Source: Desulfovibrionales bacterium (GTDB taxonomy: Bacteria; Desulfobacterota; QYQD01). From it: DNA of 34,787 nt. The notes under the pieces were generated by a model. That model searched no databases, was not told the DNA's origin, and saw nothing but the letters and a program-made list of their open reading frames with translations. Position numbers and translations under genes: made by a program. The DNA is taken from contig JAQURM010000016.1 of NCBI GenBank assembly GCA_028715605.1, positions 1 to 34,787 of the forward strand. The letters run 5' to 3'. This document shows, in pieces, positions 1 to 7,840 of this stretch; positions within the stretch are counted from its first letter, which is position 1; each line of letters starts with the position of its first letter.

Positions 1-225
1 ACTGTAACCGAATTCAATCTCCTGCACACCCTTTTGAAGGGCCGTGGACGGGTGCTGACACGTGAGATTTTGCTTGACCAGGTGTGGGGATACCACTTTG
101 ACGGTTATGCCCGCACTGTGGATACCCACATTAAAAGACTGCGGCAAAAGCTAGGTGCTGCCGGTCAGGTCATTGAAACGGTACGGGGTGTAGGGTATCG
201 TTTTAAAGAAGAGAGTTCCCGGTGA
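1..225 (+). CDS. phoB: PhoB-type response regulator, C-terminal part (5' end outside window)
   Basis: Only the last 74 codons are present; the frame is open from base 1, so the gene starts upstream. The visible part is an OmpR/PhoB winged-helix DNA-binding domain: 'RGRVLTREILLDQVWG', then the recognition-helix segment 'RTVDTHIKRLRQKLG' and the C-terminal hairpin 'ETVRGVGYRF'. In this family the missing N-terminal receiver domain is phosphorylated by the partner histidine kinase, and the dimer then binds Pho boxes. The stop overlaps the GTG start of the next gene in a GTGA arrangement, so the kinase is translationally coupled. The phoR-pst-phoU genes downstream make PhoB the most likely member of the family, although the wing sequence alone would not separate PhoB from other OmpR-type regulators. 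Confidence 0.9.
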   Translation, partial: TVTEFNLLHTLLKGRGRVLTREILLDQVWGYHFDGYARTVDTHIKRLRQKLGAAGQVIETVRGVGYRFKEESSR

Positions 226-1997
226 AACAGTTTAAATGGAGACTATTCCTTACCTATCTGGCAGTAATCCTGGTGATATTTGCTGCCGCCCAGCTCTACG
301 CGAGTTTTGTATTCAAGGAGACGCTCATTGCCGGCGTTTCCTCCGATCTGGAGTCTAAGACCTATTTGATAAAGACCGTCCTCGAAAAGTACCCCCGGCC
401 GGGTTCGCGCGCTTACGGGATTGACTCCATGGTTAAAGACATGGGGCGGACTATTCAGCCCAGGATAACGGTTATCGGCCTGGACGGGGTAGTGATCGGG
501 GATTCGGAGGTGCCGCAGAAAGATATCCGGGCTATGGAAAATCACGCCCATCGGCCCGAATTTGTGGAGGCCCTGAAGACGGGTTTTGCCACCAGCATAC
601 GCTTTAGCACCACACTAAAAAAGAAGTCGATATACTCTGCCGCCCTTTCTAAAAAAGACGGCCTTCCGGCTTACGTGGTCCGTCTGGCCTTGCCTCTAGA
701 TGATGTGGAAAAGAAGGTGGCGGCGACCCAAAGGTACTTTTTAATAGCGGCGGCCGTTGGGCTTATCCTGGCCTTTTTTCTTAATCTGCTTATCGCCCAC
801 GGGCTTAGCAGGCCCCTTGGTGAAATGACATTCGCGGCCCGGAAGATGGCCGAGGGCGATTTTGAGTACAGGATTCGCAGGATTCCCCAGGACGAATTGG
901 GTGTTTTGGCCGAGGCGTTGAATTCTCTTTCCAGCCAGCTAAAGACAAAGATTGCGGAGATAATGACTGAAAAGGGCAAGAATGAGGCCATATTGAAGGG
1001 GATATCCAGCGGGATAATGGCGGTGGACAAAGAAGGCCGGATTATCCTGTTGAATCAGGCCCTGCGAGATTCCTTTGCTGTAGATCAGGATGTTTCCGGC
1101 CGGCCGCCGGTTGAGGTTATCAGGAGTATCCCTTTACAGGAGGCTTTCACGATTGTACTAAAGGAGCGCGCTCCGCAGAGGCTGGAAATCCCGGTTGCTT
1201 ACCCGAGAGATAGGGTATTTGATGTCCGTATCGTTCCCCTTTTTGCTGCTGACATCATACAGGGGGCCATTGCCGTCTTCCATGATATGACGGACATCAG
1301 ACAGTTGGAACAGATTCGGAAAGACTTTGTGACTAATGCCTCCCATGAATTAAAGAATCCCCTGACCGCTATCAAGGGATATGCGGAAACCCTGCTTGAA
1401 GGTGGGATTGATGATCAGGAGAAGGCCAAATCATTTATCAGAATTATCAGCGAACATGCAAATCGTATGGATAATCTGATTCAGGACATACTGGCTCTGG
1501 CCAGGCTTGAGGCCCAGGGAACTGGGATATCTAATGAGCAGGTAAGCGTGAAGGAAGTAGTGGAGGGTTCACTAAGAGCGTTAGGTCCTCAAGCGGAAAT
1601 GAAGCGCATAAAATTCGCACGGGAGTTCCCGCCGGAAGATATTATGGTCCGGGGCGACCATGAAAAATTATCTCAGGCCGTTCTGAACATCGTGGATAAT
1701 GCCATAAAATACTCCCCTCCGAAAACGAGAATCACAGTTTCCTTGTCTGAACGCGAGGGCGAGGCACAGATCGACATTCGGGATGAGGGCCCGGGCATCC
1801 CTAAGGAGGATCAGGAAAGGATATTTGAGAGGTTTTACCGGGTGGATAAAGGCCGTTCGCGTGCGATCGGCGGCACGGGCCTGGGTCTCTCTATTGTCAA
1901 ACATGCAATACTGGCACATGAGGGAAAGGTCTGGGTGGAAAGTGAACCGGGCGAAGGCTCCATATTCCATATCGTTTTTCCAAAACACTCCAAATAA
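222..1997 (+). CDS. phoR: Phosphate-responsive sensor histidine kinase PhoR
   Basis: Membrane histidine kinase of 591 residues that would phosphorylate the upstream PhoB-type regulator. In order: a first membrane helix (about 8-30), an extracytoplasmic sensor region (about 31-168), a second helix (about 169-191), a HAMP linker, a PAS domain (about 250-360), HisKA with 'ASHELKNPLTAIKGY' (phospho-acceptor His about 375), then HATPase with the N box 'NIVDNAIKYSP' (about 488), the G1 box 'DEGPGIPKED' and the G2 box 'GGTGLGLSIVKH' (about 550). The long periplasmic loop is the PhoR form seen in Gram-positives and deltaproteobacteria; the E. coli protein has almost none. The GTG start overlaps the phoB stop. 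The downstream pst genes support a role in phosphate sensing, where PstSCAB and PhoU normally keep PhoR inactive when phosphate is plentiful. Confidence 0.93.
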   Translation: MKQFKWRLFLTYLAVILVIFAAAQLYASFVFKETLIAGVSSDLESKTYLIKTVLEKYPRPGSRAYGIDSMVKDMGRTIQPRITVIGLDGVVIGDSEVPQKDIRAMENHAHRPEFVEALKTGFATSIRFSTTLKKKSIYSAALSKKDGLPAYVVRLALPLDDVEKKVAATQRYFLIAAAVGLILAFFLNLLIAHGLSRPLGEMTFAARKMAEGDFEYRIRRIPQDELGVLAEALNSLSSQLKTKIAEIMTEKGKNEAILKGISSGIMAVDKEGRIILLNQALRDSFAVDQDVSGRPPVEVIRSIPLQEAFTIVLKERAPQRLEIPVAYPRDRVFDVRIVPLFAADIIQGAIAVFHDMTDIRQLEQIRKDFVTNASHELKNPLTAIKGYAETLLEGGIDDQEKAKSFIRIISEHANRMDNLIQDILALARLEAQGTGISNEQVSVKEVVEGSLRALGPQAEMKRIKFAREFPPEDIMVRGDHEKLSQAVLNIVDNAIKYSPPKTRITVSLSEREGEAQIDIRDEGPGIPKEDQERIFERFYRVDKGRSRAIGGTGLGLSIVKHAILAHEGKVWVESEPGEGSIFHIVFPKHSK

Positions 1998-2064
1998 ACG
2001 CCACATTTCTGTCATCACACTAAAGTAAAAGCCTATCAGTTTAGTTCCTTGCAAAAACTCTTTT

Positions 2065-2112
2065 TTTGTCATTCCCGCCCGCCTGTGGCGGATAAACTTC
2101 AGCGGGAATCCA
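2065..2112. repeat. Dispersed palindromic repeat (TCATTCCCGC / GCGGGAATCCAG type)
   Basis: An imperfect inverted repeat between phoR and pstS: GTCATTCCCGC on the left and GCGGGAATCCAG on the right, with a short GC-rich centre. It has the form of the short intergenic palindromes that recur in many proteobacterial genomes. It follows a T-rich run and may help end phoR transcription, but no clear terminator is visible. Confidence 0.55.
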
Positions 2113-2180
2113 GAGCCCAAGTCGCGAAATAACTCTGTACTGTAGAAGGGAGGTGGGATGTCAAGCAGTTGCAATCAGTT

Positions 2181-2214
2181 TGTCACAGAATTGTCACGCT
2201 TTTGTATTTATATT
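2181..2214 (+). promoter_or_regulatory. Pho box and -10 element of pstS
   Basis: Two direct TGTCAC repeats lie at 2181-2186 and 2192-2197, 11 bp apart, which is the PhoB-box pattern (TGTCA repeats one helical turn apart). A TATATT -10 hexamer follows at 2209-2214 with no convincing -35, as expected when PhoB replaces -35 recognition. The pstS start is 25 bp further on. This supports PhoB activation of the pst operon by the regulator encoded just upstream. Confidence 0.75.
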
Positions 2215-2238
2215 ACTCTTAATTAAAGGAGAACGGTT

Positions 2239-3156
2239 ATGAAGTTAAAAAACAAAGGTTTTATGTCTATAATAGGATTGTTAACCTTTACTCTGGCGGC
2301 CTTACTGGTTTTAACATCTTCTCTTTCTCTGGCGTCTGGTTTTATCCAGGTCAAGGGCTCGGATACAGAGGTAAATGTGGTGCAGAGGATGGCGGAGATT
2401 TATATGCAGAAAACTAAGGGCGCAGCCATTGCCGTCACCGGCGGAGGCTCCGGTGTAGGGATTGCGGCTATTATTAATCGCACCACTGACCTGGCCAACT
2501 CATCCCGGGCCATGAAATCACAAGAGCTGCAGCAGGCCAAGATGAATGGCGTGGATCCGATAGCGGTTGTCTTTGCCATGGACGGGCTTTCGGTGATAGT
2601 AAATCCTGCCAACACGGTGAAGGGGCTTACCCTGGATCAGATCGGCCAGATTTATCGCGGGGAGGTTAAGAACTGGAGCCAGGTCGGCGGGCCGAACCTC
2701 CCCGTTACCCTTTATGGACGCCAGCCGAATTCCGGGACCTTTGTGTTTTTCCGGGAGTCCGTTGTCCGCGGGGACTATGCCAATACCATGAACCAGATGA
2801 ACGGCAATGCCCAGATCGTTGAGGCCGTTAAGCGCGATAAGGGCGGCATTGGCTATGTAGGTGTCGGCTATGTGGTGGATGATAAAGGCAGGGTAACACC
2901 GGGCATCAAGGTCCTGAATGTGGCTAAAGATAAGAACAGCAAGGCCACGAGTCCTACTGATGCTAAAAACATAGAAAGCGGCGCTTATCCGATTGTGCGT
3001 CCTCTCTACCAGTACTTCGACAAGGCAAACAGGGGAAAAGTGGATGGATTTGTCAGGTTTGAACTCGGCCCGGAGGGGCAAAAGATAATCTCAAAAGAGG
3101 GATTTTACCCGGTCAATGCTGAAGATAGAAGGTATAATGCCCGGTATGGTTTCTAA
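2239..3156 (+). CDS. pstS: Periplasmic phosphate-binding protein PstS
   Basis: Substrate-binding subunit of the high-affinity phosphate ABC importer, 305 residues. The N-terminus is a signal peptide (KLKNK, then a hydrophobic stretch to about residue 33). The mature protein starts near 'GFIQVKGSDTEVNVVQ'; the GSDT segment and the later 'GRQPNSGTFVFF' are the phosphate-coordinating motifs of the PstS/PBP-like family. It ends 'GPEGQKIISKEGFYPV', a typical PstS C-terminus. A strong AAAGGAG ribosome site sits upstream of ATG 2239. It is the first gene behind the Pho box, and its last codons overlap the longest reading of pstC. Confidence 0.93.
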   Translation: MKLKNKGFMSIIGLLTFTLAALLVLTSSLSLASGFIQVKGSDTEVNVVQRMAEIYMQKTKGAAIAVTGGGSGVGIAAIINRTTDLANSSRAMKSQELQQAKMNGVDPIAVVFAMDGLSVIVNPANTVKGLTLDQIGQIYRGEVKNWSQVGGPNLPVTLYGRQPNSGTFVFFRESVVRGDYANTMNQMNGNAQIVEAVKRDKGGIGYVGVGYVVDDKGRVTPGIKVLNVAKDKNSKATSPTDAKNIESGAYPIVRPLYQYFDKANRGKVDGFVRFELGPEGQKIISKEGFYPVNAEDRRYNARYGF

Positions 3157-4105
3157 GGCAAATAAATCCCCCCTGCCCCCTCTTAACAAGGGGGGGATAA
3201 GGGATGATTTTAAAACAGGGGGGTTCGGCTGGAGAAGGACTAAAGAACGGCTGATCGCCTCCTTTTTCTTCTTTAACGGGATCATTTCCATCATCGTCCT
3301 TTTGGGTATTTTTTCTCTGCTCTTCAGCGAAGGCCTGCCTGCCTTCAAGGAAATCCATTTTTCCGAGTTCTTTCAGTCCACCTGGAATCCCACCTCTTAT
3401 GTAAAGGCTACATATGGCCTGGGGGCCATAATGGTTAGTACGCTCATAGTCACCTTTGGCGCCCTTTTGATCGCGGTGCCGGTTGGTCTGGCCTGCGCAG
3501 CTTATCTGGCTGAGATTGCTTCGCCGCGCGTCAGGGAGGTTCTCAAACCGATTATCGAGATACTGGCCGGGATTCCCTCCGTGGTATTAGGCTTTTTAGG
3601 AATAGTGGTTGTCAATCCACTTATTGCCGGGGCCTTTGGCCTCCCCAATGGCTTGAACGCCTTAAATGGATGTATCCTCCTGGCCATTATGAGCCTGCCG
3701 ACTATTATCAGCCTTTCTGAGGATGCGATTGGTGCGGTTCCAAAGACTTATAAGGATGCCTCGTTAGCATTAGGGGCGAGCCGCTGGCAGACGTTGGTAC
3801 GCGTCACTATCCCGGCCGCGCTCTCCGGGATTATCGCCTCCATTATGCTGGGGATGGGGAGGGCGATCGGGGAGACCATGACCGTCCTTATGGCCACGGG
3901 CAACGCTCAGGCCATGCCCCACTCGTTTCTGGACGCCGTGCGCACCATGACGGCCACGATCGCCATCGAACTCGGCGAGGTTCCCTTTGGCTCGGCCCAT
4001 TATCACGCCCTTTTTGTTATCGGCTTTGTCTTGTTTGTAATGACCTTTCTGGTTAATCTCATCTCCGATATTATCCTCCAGAAGTACCAGGAGGTGGAGC
4101 AGTAA
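3137..4105 (+). CDS. pstC: Phosphate ABC transporter permease PstC
   Basis: Inner-membrane permease of about 322 residues with six predicted hydrophobic helices and the ABC-permease loop 'YKDASLALGASRWQTLVRVT' that docks on PstB. In-frame starts are ATG 3116, 3137 and 3146; 3137 is chosen because AGAAGG lies a few bases upstream, and it still overlaps pstS by about 20 bp. The first 35 residues are odd: 'KSPLPPLNKGGIRDDFKTGG' is encoded by a C-run/G-run palindrome (3165-3230) that looks like a dispersed repeat inserted in frame. Real PstC sequence begins near 'RTKERLIASFFFFNG'. The family assignment is secure; the exact start is not. Confidence 0.9.
   Translation: MPGMVSKANKSPLPPLNKGGIRDDFKTGGFGWRRTKERLIASFFFFNGIISIIVLLGIFSLLFSEGLPAFKEIHFSEFFQSTWNPTSYVKATYGLGAIMVSTLIVTFGALLIAVPVGLACAAYLAEIASPRVREVLKPIIEILAGIPSVVLGFLGIVVVNPLIAGAFGLPNGLNALNGCILLAIMSLPTIISLSEDAIGAVPKTYKDASLALGASRWQTLVRVTIPAALSGIIASIMLGMGRAIGETMTVLMATGNAQAMPHSFLDAVRTMTATIAIELGEVPFGSAHYHALFVIGFVLFVMTFLVNLISDIILQKYQEVEQ
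3165..3230. repeat. C-run/G-run palindromic repeat inside the 5' end of pstC
   Basis: The DNA reads CCCCCCTGCCCCCTCTTAAC, then AAGGGGGGGATAAGGGATG and a further G run. It is a near-palindrome of the kind usually found between genes. Here it is translated in frame and supplies a Pro/Gly-rich N-terminal tail of PstC. A related but different C/G-rich palindrome occurs at 23879-23914. Confidence 0.6.
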
Positions 4106-4953
4106 TGAAGAAAGAAACGGTGGAGACGCTTGGCTTTAATTTGTTCCGCCTGGGCAGCGTTCTTGTGGTGCTTATTCTGGGACTCATCCTGTTTGATATT
4201 TTCTATAAGGGGATCGGCGCCATCTCCTGGGAATTTTTGACGGCGGAACCCCGGATGGGCATGACCGAGGGCGGTATATTTCCGGCGATAGTGGGTACGG
4301 TCTATGTTACCGTGATTACAGCCTTGTTTGCGGTTCCGCTGGGCATGTTTGCCGCCATTTATCTTAACGAATATGCCCCGCATGGCCCGCTTACCCGTGT
4401 CATACGTCTTTCCATTCGCAATCTCTCCGGCGTTCCCTCCATTGTCTATGGGCTATTCGGTGTGGCTATCTTTGTGCGCACGCTTCATCTTGGCGCCTCC
4501 GTGCTGTCGGCGGGGCTTACGCTCGGGCTTCTTACACTTCCCTGGACGATTACGGCCAGCGAAGAGGCCCTCAAAACCGTACCCAAAAGTTACCGCGATG
4601 GGGCACTGGCCTTGGGGGCTACCAAGTGGCAGGCCATACGCACCAATGTCTTGCCCTATGCCGTACCCGGAATGCTTACCGGAACGATTCTGGGTCTGGC
4701 CAGGGCCGCGGGTGAAACCGCGCCCATCCTCTTTACCGGCGCGGCCTTTTTTCTCCCGTTCCTGCCGGACAGTCCCTTCAGCCAGTTCATGGCCCTGCCT
4801 TACCACCTGTATGTCCTGGCCACCCAGCACCATGACGTGGAAAAGGTAATGCCCTTGGCCTATGGCACGGCCCTTGTTTTGATCGCGCTTGTGGTTGGCC
4901 TCAATCTGGTCGCGGTAATTATCCGGTATCATTTTCGCAAGAAACGAGGTTAA
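4105..4953 (+). CDS. pstA: Phosphate ABC transporter permease PstA
   Basis: Second permease of the Pst importer, 282 residues, with about six membrane helices and the cytoplasmic coupling loop 'YRDGALALGATKWQAIRTNV' followed by 'GLARAAGETAPILFTGAAFF', which is diagnostic of PstA. The ATG shares one base with the end of the pstC stop (TAATG), so the two permeases are translationally coupled, as expected for subunits needed in equal amounts. PstB follows after 9 bp. Length and helix pattern are normal for the family. Confidence 0.93.
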   Translation: MKKETVETLGFNLFRLGSVLVVLILGLILFDIFYKGIGAISWEFLTAEPRMGMTEGGIFPAIVGTVYVTVITALFAVPLGMFAAIYLNEYAPHGPLTRVIRLSIRNLSGVPSIVYGLFGVAIFVRTLHLGASVLSAGLTLGLLTLPWTITASEEALKTVPKSYRDGALALGATKWQAIRTNVLPYAVPGMLTGTILGLARAAGETAPILFTGAAFFLPFLPDSPFSQFMALPYHLYVLATQHHDVEKVMPLAYGTALVLIALVVGLNLVAVIIRYHFRKKRG

Positions 4954-4962
4954 GAAAATCTT

Positions 4963-5724
4963 ATGGCGGAAGAAGCCAAGATATGGACGGAAGGACTCAA
5001 CTTTTTTTACGGCCTGGTTCAGGCCCTTCATGATATAAGCATCCGGATACCGCCCCATAAGGTAACGGCATTTATCGGGCCTTCGGGGTGCGGAAAGAGC
5101 ACCTTTTTGCGTTGCCTGAACCGAATGAATGAGACTATTGTCGGCACGCGCATAGAAGGTAAGGTCTTTATCGATGGACACGATATATATGATCGTTCTG
5201 TGGATGTCGTGGATATCCGGCGGCGGGTCGGCATGGTCTTTCAAAAGTCCAATCCATTCCCAAAGTCTATTTTTGACAATGTGGCCTATGGCCTGCGTAT
5301 TGGCGGCTTAAAGGATAAGAATAAACTGGCCGAGATTGTGGAAAAGGCCCTTATCGATGCCGCCATTTGGGATGAGGTCAAGGATCGGCTTCAGGAATCC
5401 GCCATGGGTCTTTCCGGCGGGCAGCAGCAGCGCCTTTGCATCGCCCGGGCCCTGGCAGTTGAACCGGAAGTCCTGCTTATGGATGAGCCGGCATCGGCCC
5501 TGGATCCGATTGCCACCCAGCGTATCGAAGAATTAATTCACCAACTCAAAGAAAAATATACTATAATTATCGTCACCCATAATATGCAACAGGCGGCGCG
5601 GGTATCAGACATTACTGCGTTTTTTTACCTGGGGCGGATCATTGAGGTTGATGATACGGAGACGATATTTACCAGACCCAAACTCAAACAGACCGAAGAT
5701 TACATCACCGGCCGATTTGGCTGA
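4963..5724 (+). CDS. pstB: Phosphate import ATP-binding protein PstB
   Basis: ATPase of the Pst importer, 253 residues, the usual length. Walker A is '[18 protein letters not shown]' (about 39-56), the Q loop is '[22 protein letters not shown]', the signature '[19 protein letters not shown]' and Walker B '[13 protein letters not shown]', followed by the switch His in '[15 protein letters not shown]'. 'NRMN' after Walker A and 'KSNPFPKSI' are characteristic of PstB within the ABC superfamily. It lies 9 bp after pstA and 15 bp before phoU in one operon. Confidence 0.95.
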   Translation: MAEEAKIWTEGLNFFYGLVQALHDISIRIPPHKVTAFIGPSGCGKSTFLRCLNRMNETIVGTRIEGKVFIDGHDIYDRSVDVVDIRRRVGMVFQKSNPFPKSIFDNVAYGLRIGGLKDKNKLAEIVEKALIDAAIWDEVKDRLQESAMGLSGGQQQRLCIARALAVEPEVLLMDEPASALDPIATQRIEELIHQLKEKYTIIIVTHNMQQAARVSDITAFFYLGRIIEVDDTETIFTRPKLKQTEDYITGRFG

Positions 5725-5739
5725 TGCTGGAGAGAGACT

Positions 5740-6429
5740 ATGCCCACCACCTTCCACCAAGAACTGGCAAATTTAAAGATCAAGCTCCTGGAGATGTCTT
5801 CTCTGGTTGAGGAATTATTGAAAGACACCATCCTTGCATTCAACAAGCGCAATGTATATGCGGCCCATTGTGTTATAGACAAAGACGAGGTGATAGACCG
5901 GCTGGAAAACGAGATAGACCATCAGTGTCTGAAGCTCCTGGCCCTTCAGCAGCCCATGGCCATAGACCTGCGATTTATAACTACGGCCATGCGCATTAAT
6001 ATTGATCTGGAGCGTATGGGCGACCAGGCCGTTAATATCGCCGAACGTGTTGTCCTCATGGCCGAAGAGCCTTTTATGATTAAACCCCTGGGGTTGAACA
6101 GGATGGCCGGCAATTGCCAGGAGATGTTGCGGGAGGCCATAGACTCCTTTGTTAATCAAGATACCCGTATCGCTGCGTCTGTTTGCGCGCGGGATGACGT
6201 TATAGATAACCTTTACTTAAAGGTGGTCTGCGACATACTGGAACACATGATGAATGACCCATCGACTATTAGTCAAGGGGTTCACCTCCTCATCGTTGCC
6301 CTTAATCTGGAGCGCATAGCCGATCTGGCTACCAATATTGCCGAGGATGTCATTTTCATGGTCGAAGGCCGGGTCATAAGACATGTCGGCGAGCCGGGGA
6401 AGGAGGGAGTGAAAAAGGCTGAAAGCTGA
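5740..6429 (+). CDS. phoU: Phosphate signalling protein PhoU
   Basis: Cytoplasmic all-helical protein of 229 residues with the two three-helix PhoU repeats. The metal-binding style motifs 'EVIDRLENEID' in the first half and 'DDVIDNLYLKVVCDIL' with 'ERIADLATNIAEDVIFM' in the second are the family signature. PhoU connects the Pst transporter with PhoR and is needed to shut off the Pho regulon in high phosphate. GGAGAGA precedes the ATG. The last few codons run into a degenerate GCTGAAAG/GCTGAAGG tandem repeat, so the natural C-terminus may have been altered. Confidence 0.93.
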   Translation: MPTTFHQELANLKIKLLEMSSLVEELLKDTILAFNKRNVYAAHCVIDKDEVIDRLENEIDHQCLKLLALQQPMAIDLRFITTAMRINIDLERMGDQAVNIAERVVLMAEEPFMIKPLGLNRMAGNCQEMLREAIDSFVNQDTRIAASVCARDDVIDNLYLKVVCDILEHMMNDPSTISQGVHLLIVALNLERIADLATNIAEDVIFMVEGRVIRHVGEPGKEGVKKAES

Positions 6430-6478
6430 AGGCTGAAAGCTGAAGGCTGAAGGCTCAAGGCTCAAGGCCGGAGGCTGT
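6416..6478. repeat. Tandem AGGCTGAA-type short repeat between phoU and rnhA
   Basis: About seven imperfect copies of a 7-10 bp unit (GCTGAAAG, GCTGAAGG, GCTCAAGG) lie head to tail. The repeat carries the stop codons of both converging genes: phoU ends at 6429 and rnhA ends at 6462. Its purine-rich slipped pattern suggests expansion by replication slippage. Confidence 0.7.
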
Positions 6479-6938
6479 CCACATCCATCTCACCGCCCAG
6501 GCCCTTTTTGATGGCGGAAACCGCTAACCGGTCGGCGCGGTCATTTTCCGGGTGTCCCTGATGGCCGCGAATCCAGCACCATTCGATATTGTGTTGGGAT
6601 GCCAGAGTGTCCAGCCGCTGCCACAGATCCACATTTTCCACCGGCTTTTTATTGCTCTTACGCCAGCCCCTTTTTTTCCAGTCGTGAATCCAGACGGTAA
6701 TGCCGTTTTTGAGGTAGGACGAATCCGTGGTTAATATAACCCGGCACGGTTTTTTCAGGCTTTCCAGCGCCCGTATGGCGGCCAGAAGCTCCATGCGGTT
6801 ATTAGTGGTGTCCGGACTGAATCCGGATAGCTCCTTTTCGTATTTCCCGGAGCGCAGGATAACGCCCCATCCGCCCGGCCCGGGGTTTCCGCTGCAGGCC
6901 CCGTCTGTAAATATTTCTACCACTTTTGTTTGATCCAA
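6462..6938 (-). CDS. rnhA: Ribonuclease HI
   Basis: Cleaves the RNA strand of RNA-DNA hybrids, for example Okazaki primers and R-loops. At 158 residues it has the normal bacterial length. The four catalytic acidic residues are all present: Asp in '[16 protein letters not shown]', Glu in '[15 protein letters not shown]', Asp in '[12 protein letters not shown]' and Asp in '[16 protein letters not shown]'; the His of the last motif is also present. The start is TTG with AGGAAG 8 bp upstream, since no ATG fits. It converges on phoU, and its last residues (about 'DVDSLRP') are encoded in the tandem repeat at the junction. Confidence 0.93.
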   Translation of the reverse strand: MDQTKVVEIFTDGACSGNPGPGGWGVILRSGKYEKELSGFSPDTTNNRMELLAAIRALESLKKPCRVILTTDSSYLKNGITVWIHDWKKRGWRKSNKKPVENVDLWQRLDTLASQHNIEWCWIRGHQGHPENDRADRLAVSAIKKGLGGEMDVDSLRP

Positions 6939-7071
6939 ATTAGTTACTTCCTGTTCCTGACGATGTTTGCGCCCCGGCGCATCTGCGATTTGACGGATTA
7001 AGTTACATGATACGGGATAATAATGCTACGAAAAAGCACGCGCCTTTTCTACCTGGAAAGCCGTCCACCTG

Positions 7072-7181
7072 ATATTTAAATAGATTTTTTCTTATTGTGT
7101 TATTCGGCAAATTCTTATACGATTACCCCTAACCGCCGCTCTCGATGAAAAAATTCGAGTCGATATAATCTATAATGTTAG
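7072..7181 (+). repeat. 110-bp repeated element, copy A, ending in an attC/attI-like core
   Basis: Copy A matches 23608-23717 on the opposite strand at about 101 of 110 positions with no gaps (aligned by eye). It starts in an AT-rich run and holds a possible promoter (TTATTG 7092-7097, 18-bp spacer, TATACG 7116-7121). It then has CCTAAC (7128-7133), a small stem (CTCGA / TCGAG around an A-rich loop) and GTTAG (7177-7181). CCTAAC and GTTAG correspond to the RYYYAAC and GTTRRRY core sites of integron recombination sites. Similarity to copy B stops just after GTTAG. The HIT-like gene begins 14 bp later. Confidence 0.75.
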
Positions 7182-7195
7182 CGAGAAACTGACAC

Positions 7196-7840
7196 ATGAA
7201 CAAAGAAGAGGAAAAATATTTACTTGACAGAGTCTGGCATAAAAAGAAGAACGTCAAGAATACATTTTTAGAAGTTTCAAAGTTTCCCCACATTTTTATC
7301 ACGAATGCTCCTCTCACTTTCGGCCACTCGCAACTCGTAGTTCCAGCCCCTCCAGGGACAGATCCTGTCGATGAAAGCAAGATGTTTCGATTAGCGGCAC
7401 CTCTGATCGAGAATGTTCTGAAGGTATTCGAAATCTTTTTTGCCAAGCGGAAACACCACACAAAAGCGCCTTTCCAGAAGTTGGCCGAAGATACATACTC
7501 TTACGGGAAGTATATCAAGACACTGATTCTGCGTACCAGTGCCGATGACGATCCAAAGACTAAAGTAAAATTCCATTTAGTTCCCTATTTCGAATCGAAT
7601 CAAGTAGATTGCCACAAGCGATATCATTCACTTCATAGGGCTTCTCCGAATAAAATAGGTGGCATGATTGGTTGGTTAGGAGAACGAGAAACCCAAGTCG
7701 ACAATTGGTTGGTTGATGGTTTTCCTGGTCCGGTAACGCTGGATCAGATCGGAATGGATATTTGGAAACTGCCGGAACTCGCAAAACGGTTTGAGCGAAT
7801 TTGGCTTAGTCTCGCTAATCGGGTAGCCGGAGGTGTTTAG
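7196..7840 (+). CDS. HIT-superfamily-like protein with altered catalytic motif
   Basis: 214-residue soluble protein. 'FPHIFITNAPLTFGHSQLVVPAPP' (about 30-53) matches the N-terminal HIT-fold strand pair, where 'GH.LV.P' is conserved. About 90 residues later 'KVKFHLVPYFES' aligns with the HIT active-site strand HxHxHxxPR. In this alignment the first two His, including the nucleophile, are Lys, and only the third His remains, so nucleotidyl transfer or hydrolysis is doubtful and a binding role is possible. The gene follows copy A of the 110-bp element by 14 bp, with no good ribosome site between, and its stop overlaps the start of the TtcA-like gene. It is more AT-rich than its neighbours, which fits acquisition. 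Family assignment is moderate; function is not known. Confidence 0.6.
   Translation: MNKEEEKYLLDRVWHKKKNVKNTFLEVSKFPHIFITNAPLTFGHSQLVVPAPPGTDPVDESKMFRLAAPLIENVLKVFEIFFAKRKHHTKAPFQKLAEDTYSYGKYIKTLILRTSADDDPKTKVKFHLVPYFESNQVDCHKRYHSLHRASPNKIGGMIGWLGERETQVDNWLVDGFPGPVTLDQIGMDIWKLPELAKRFERIWLSLANRVAGGV

Noticed and set aside
4453-5244. 263-codon minus-strand ORF opposite pstA/pstB
   Set aside because: It is antisense to two clear Pst genes, low in hydrophobic core pattern and rich in Arg/Gly/Pro, as expected of a shadow frame.
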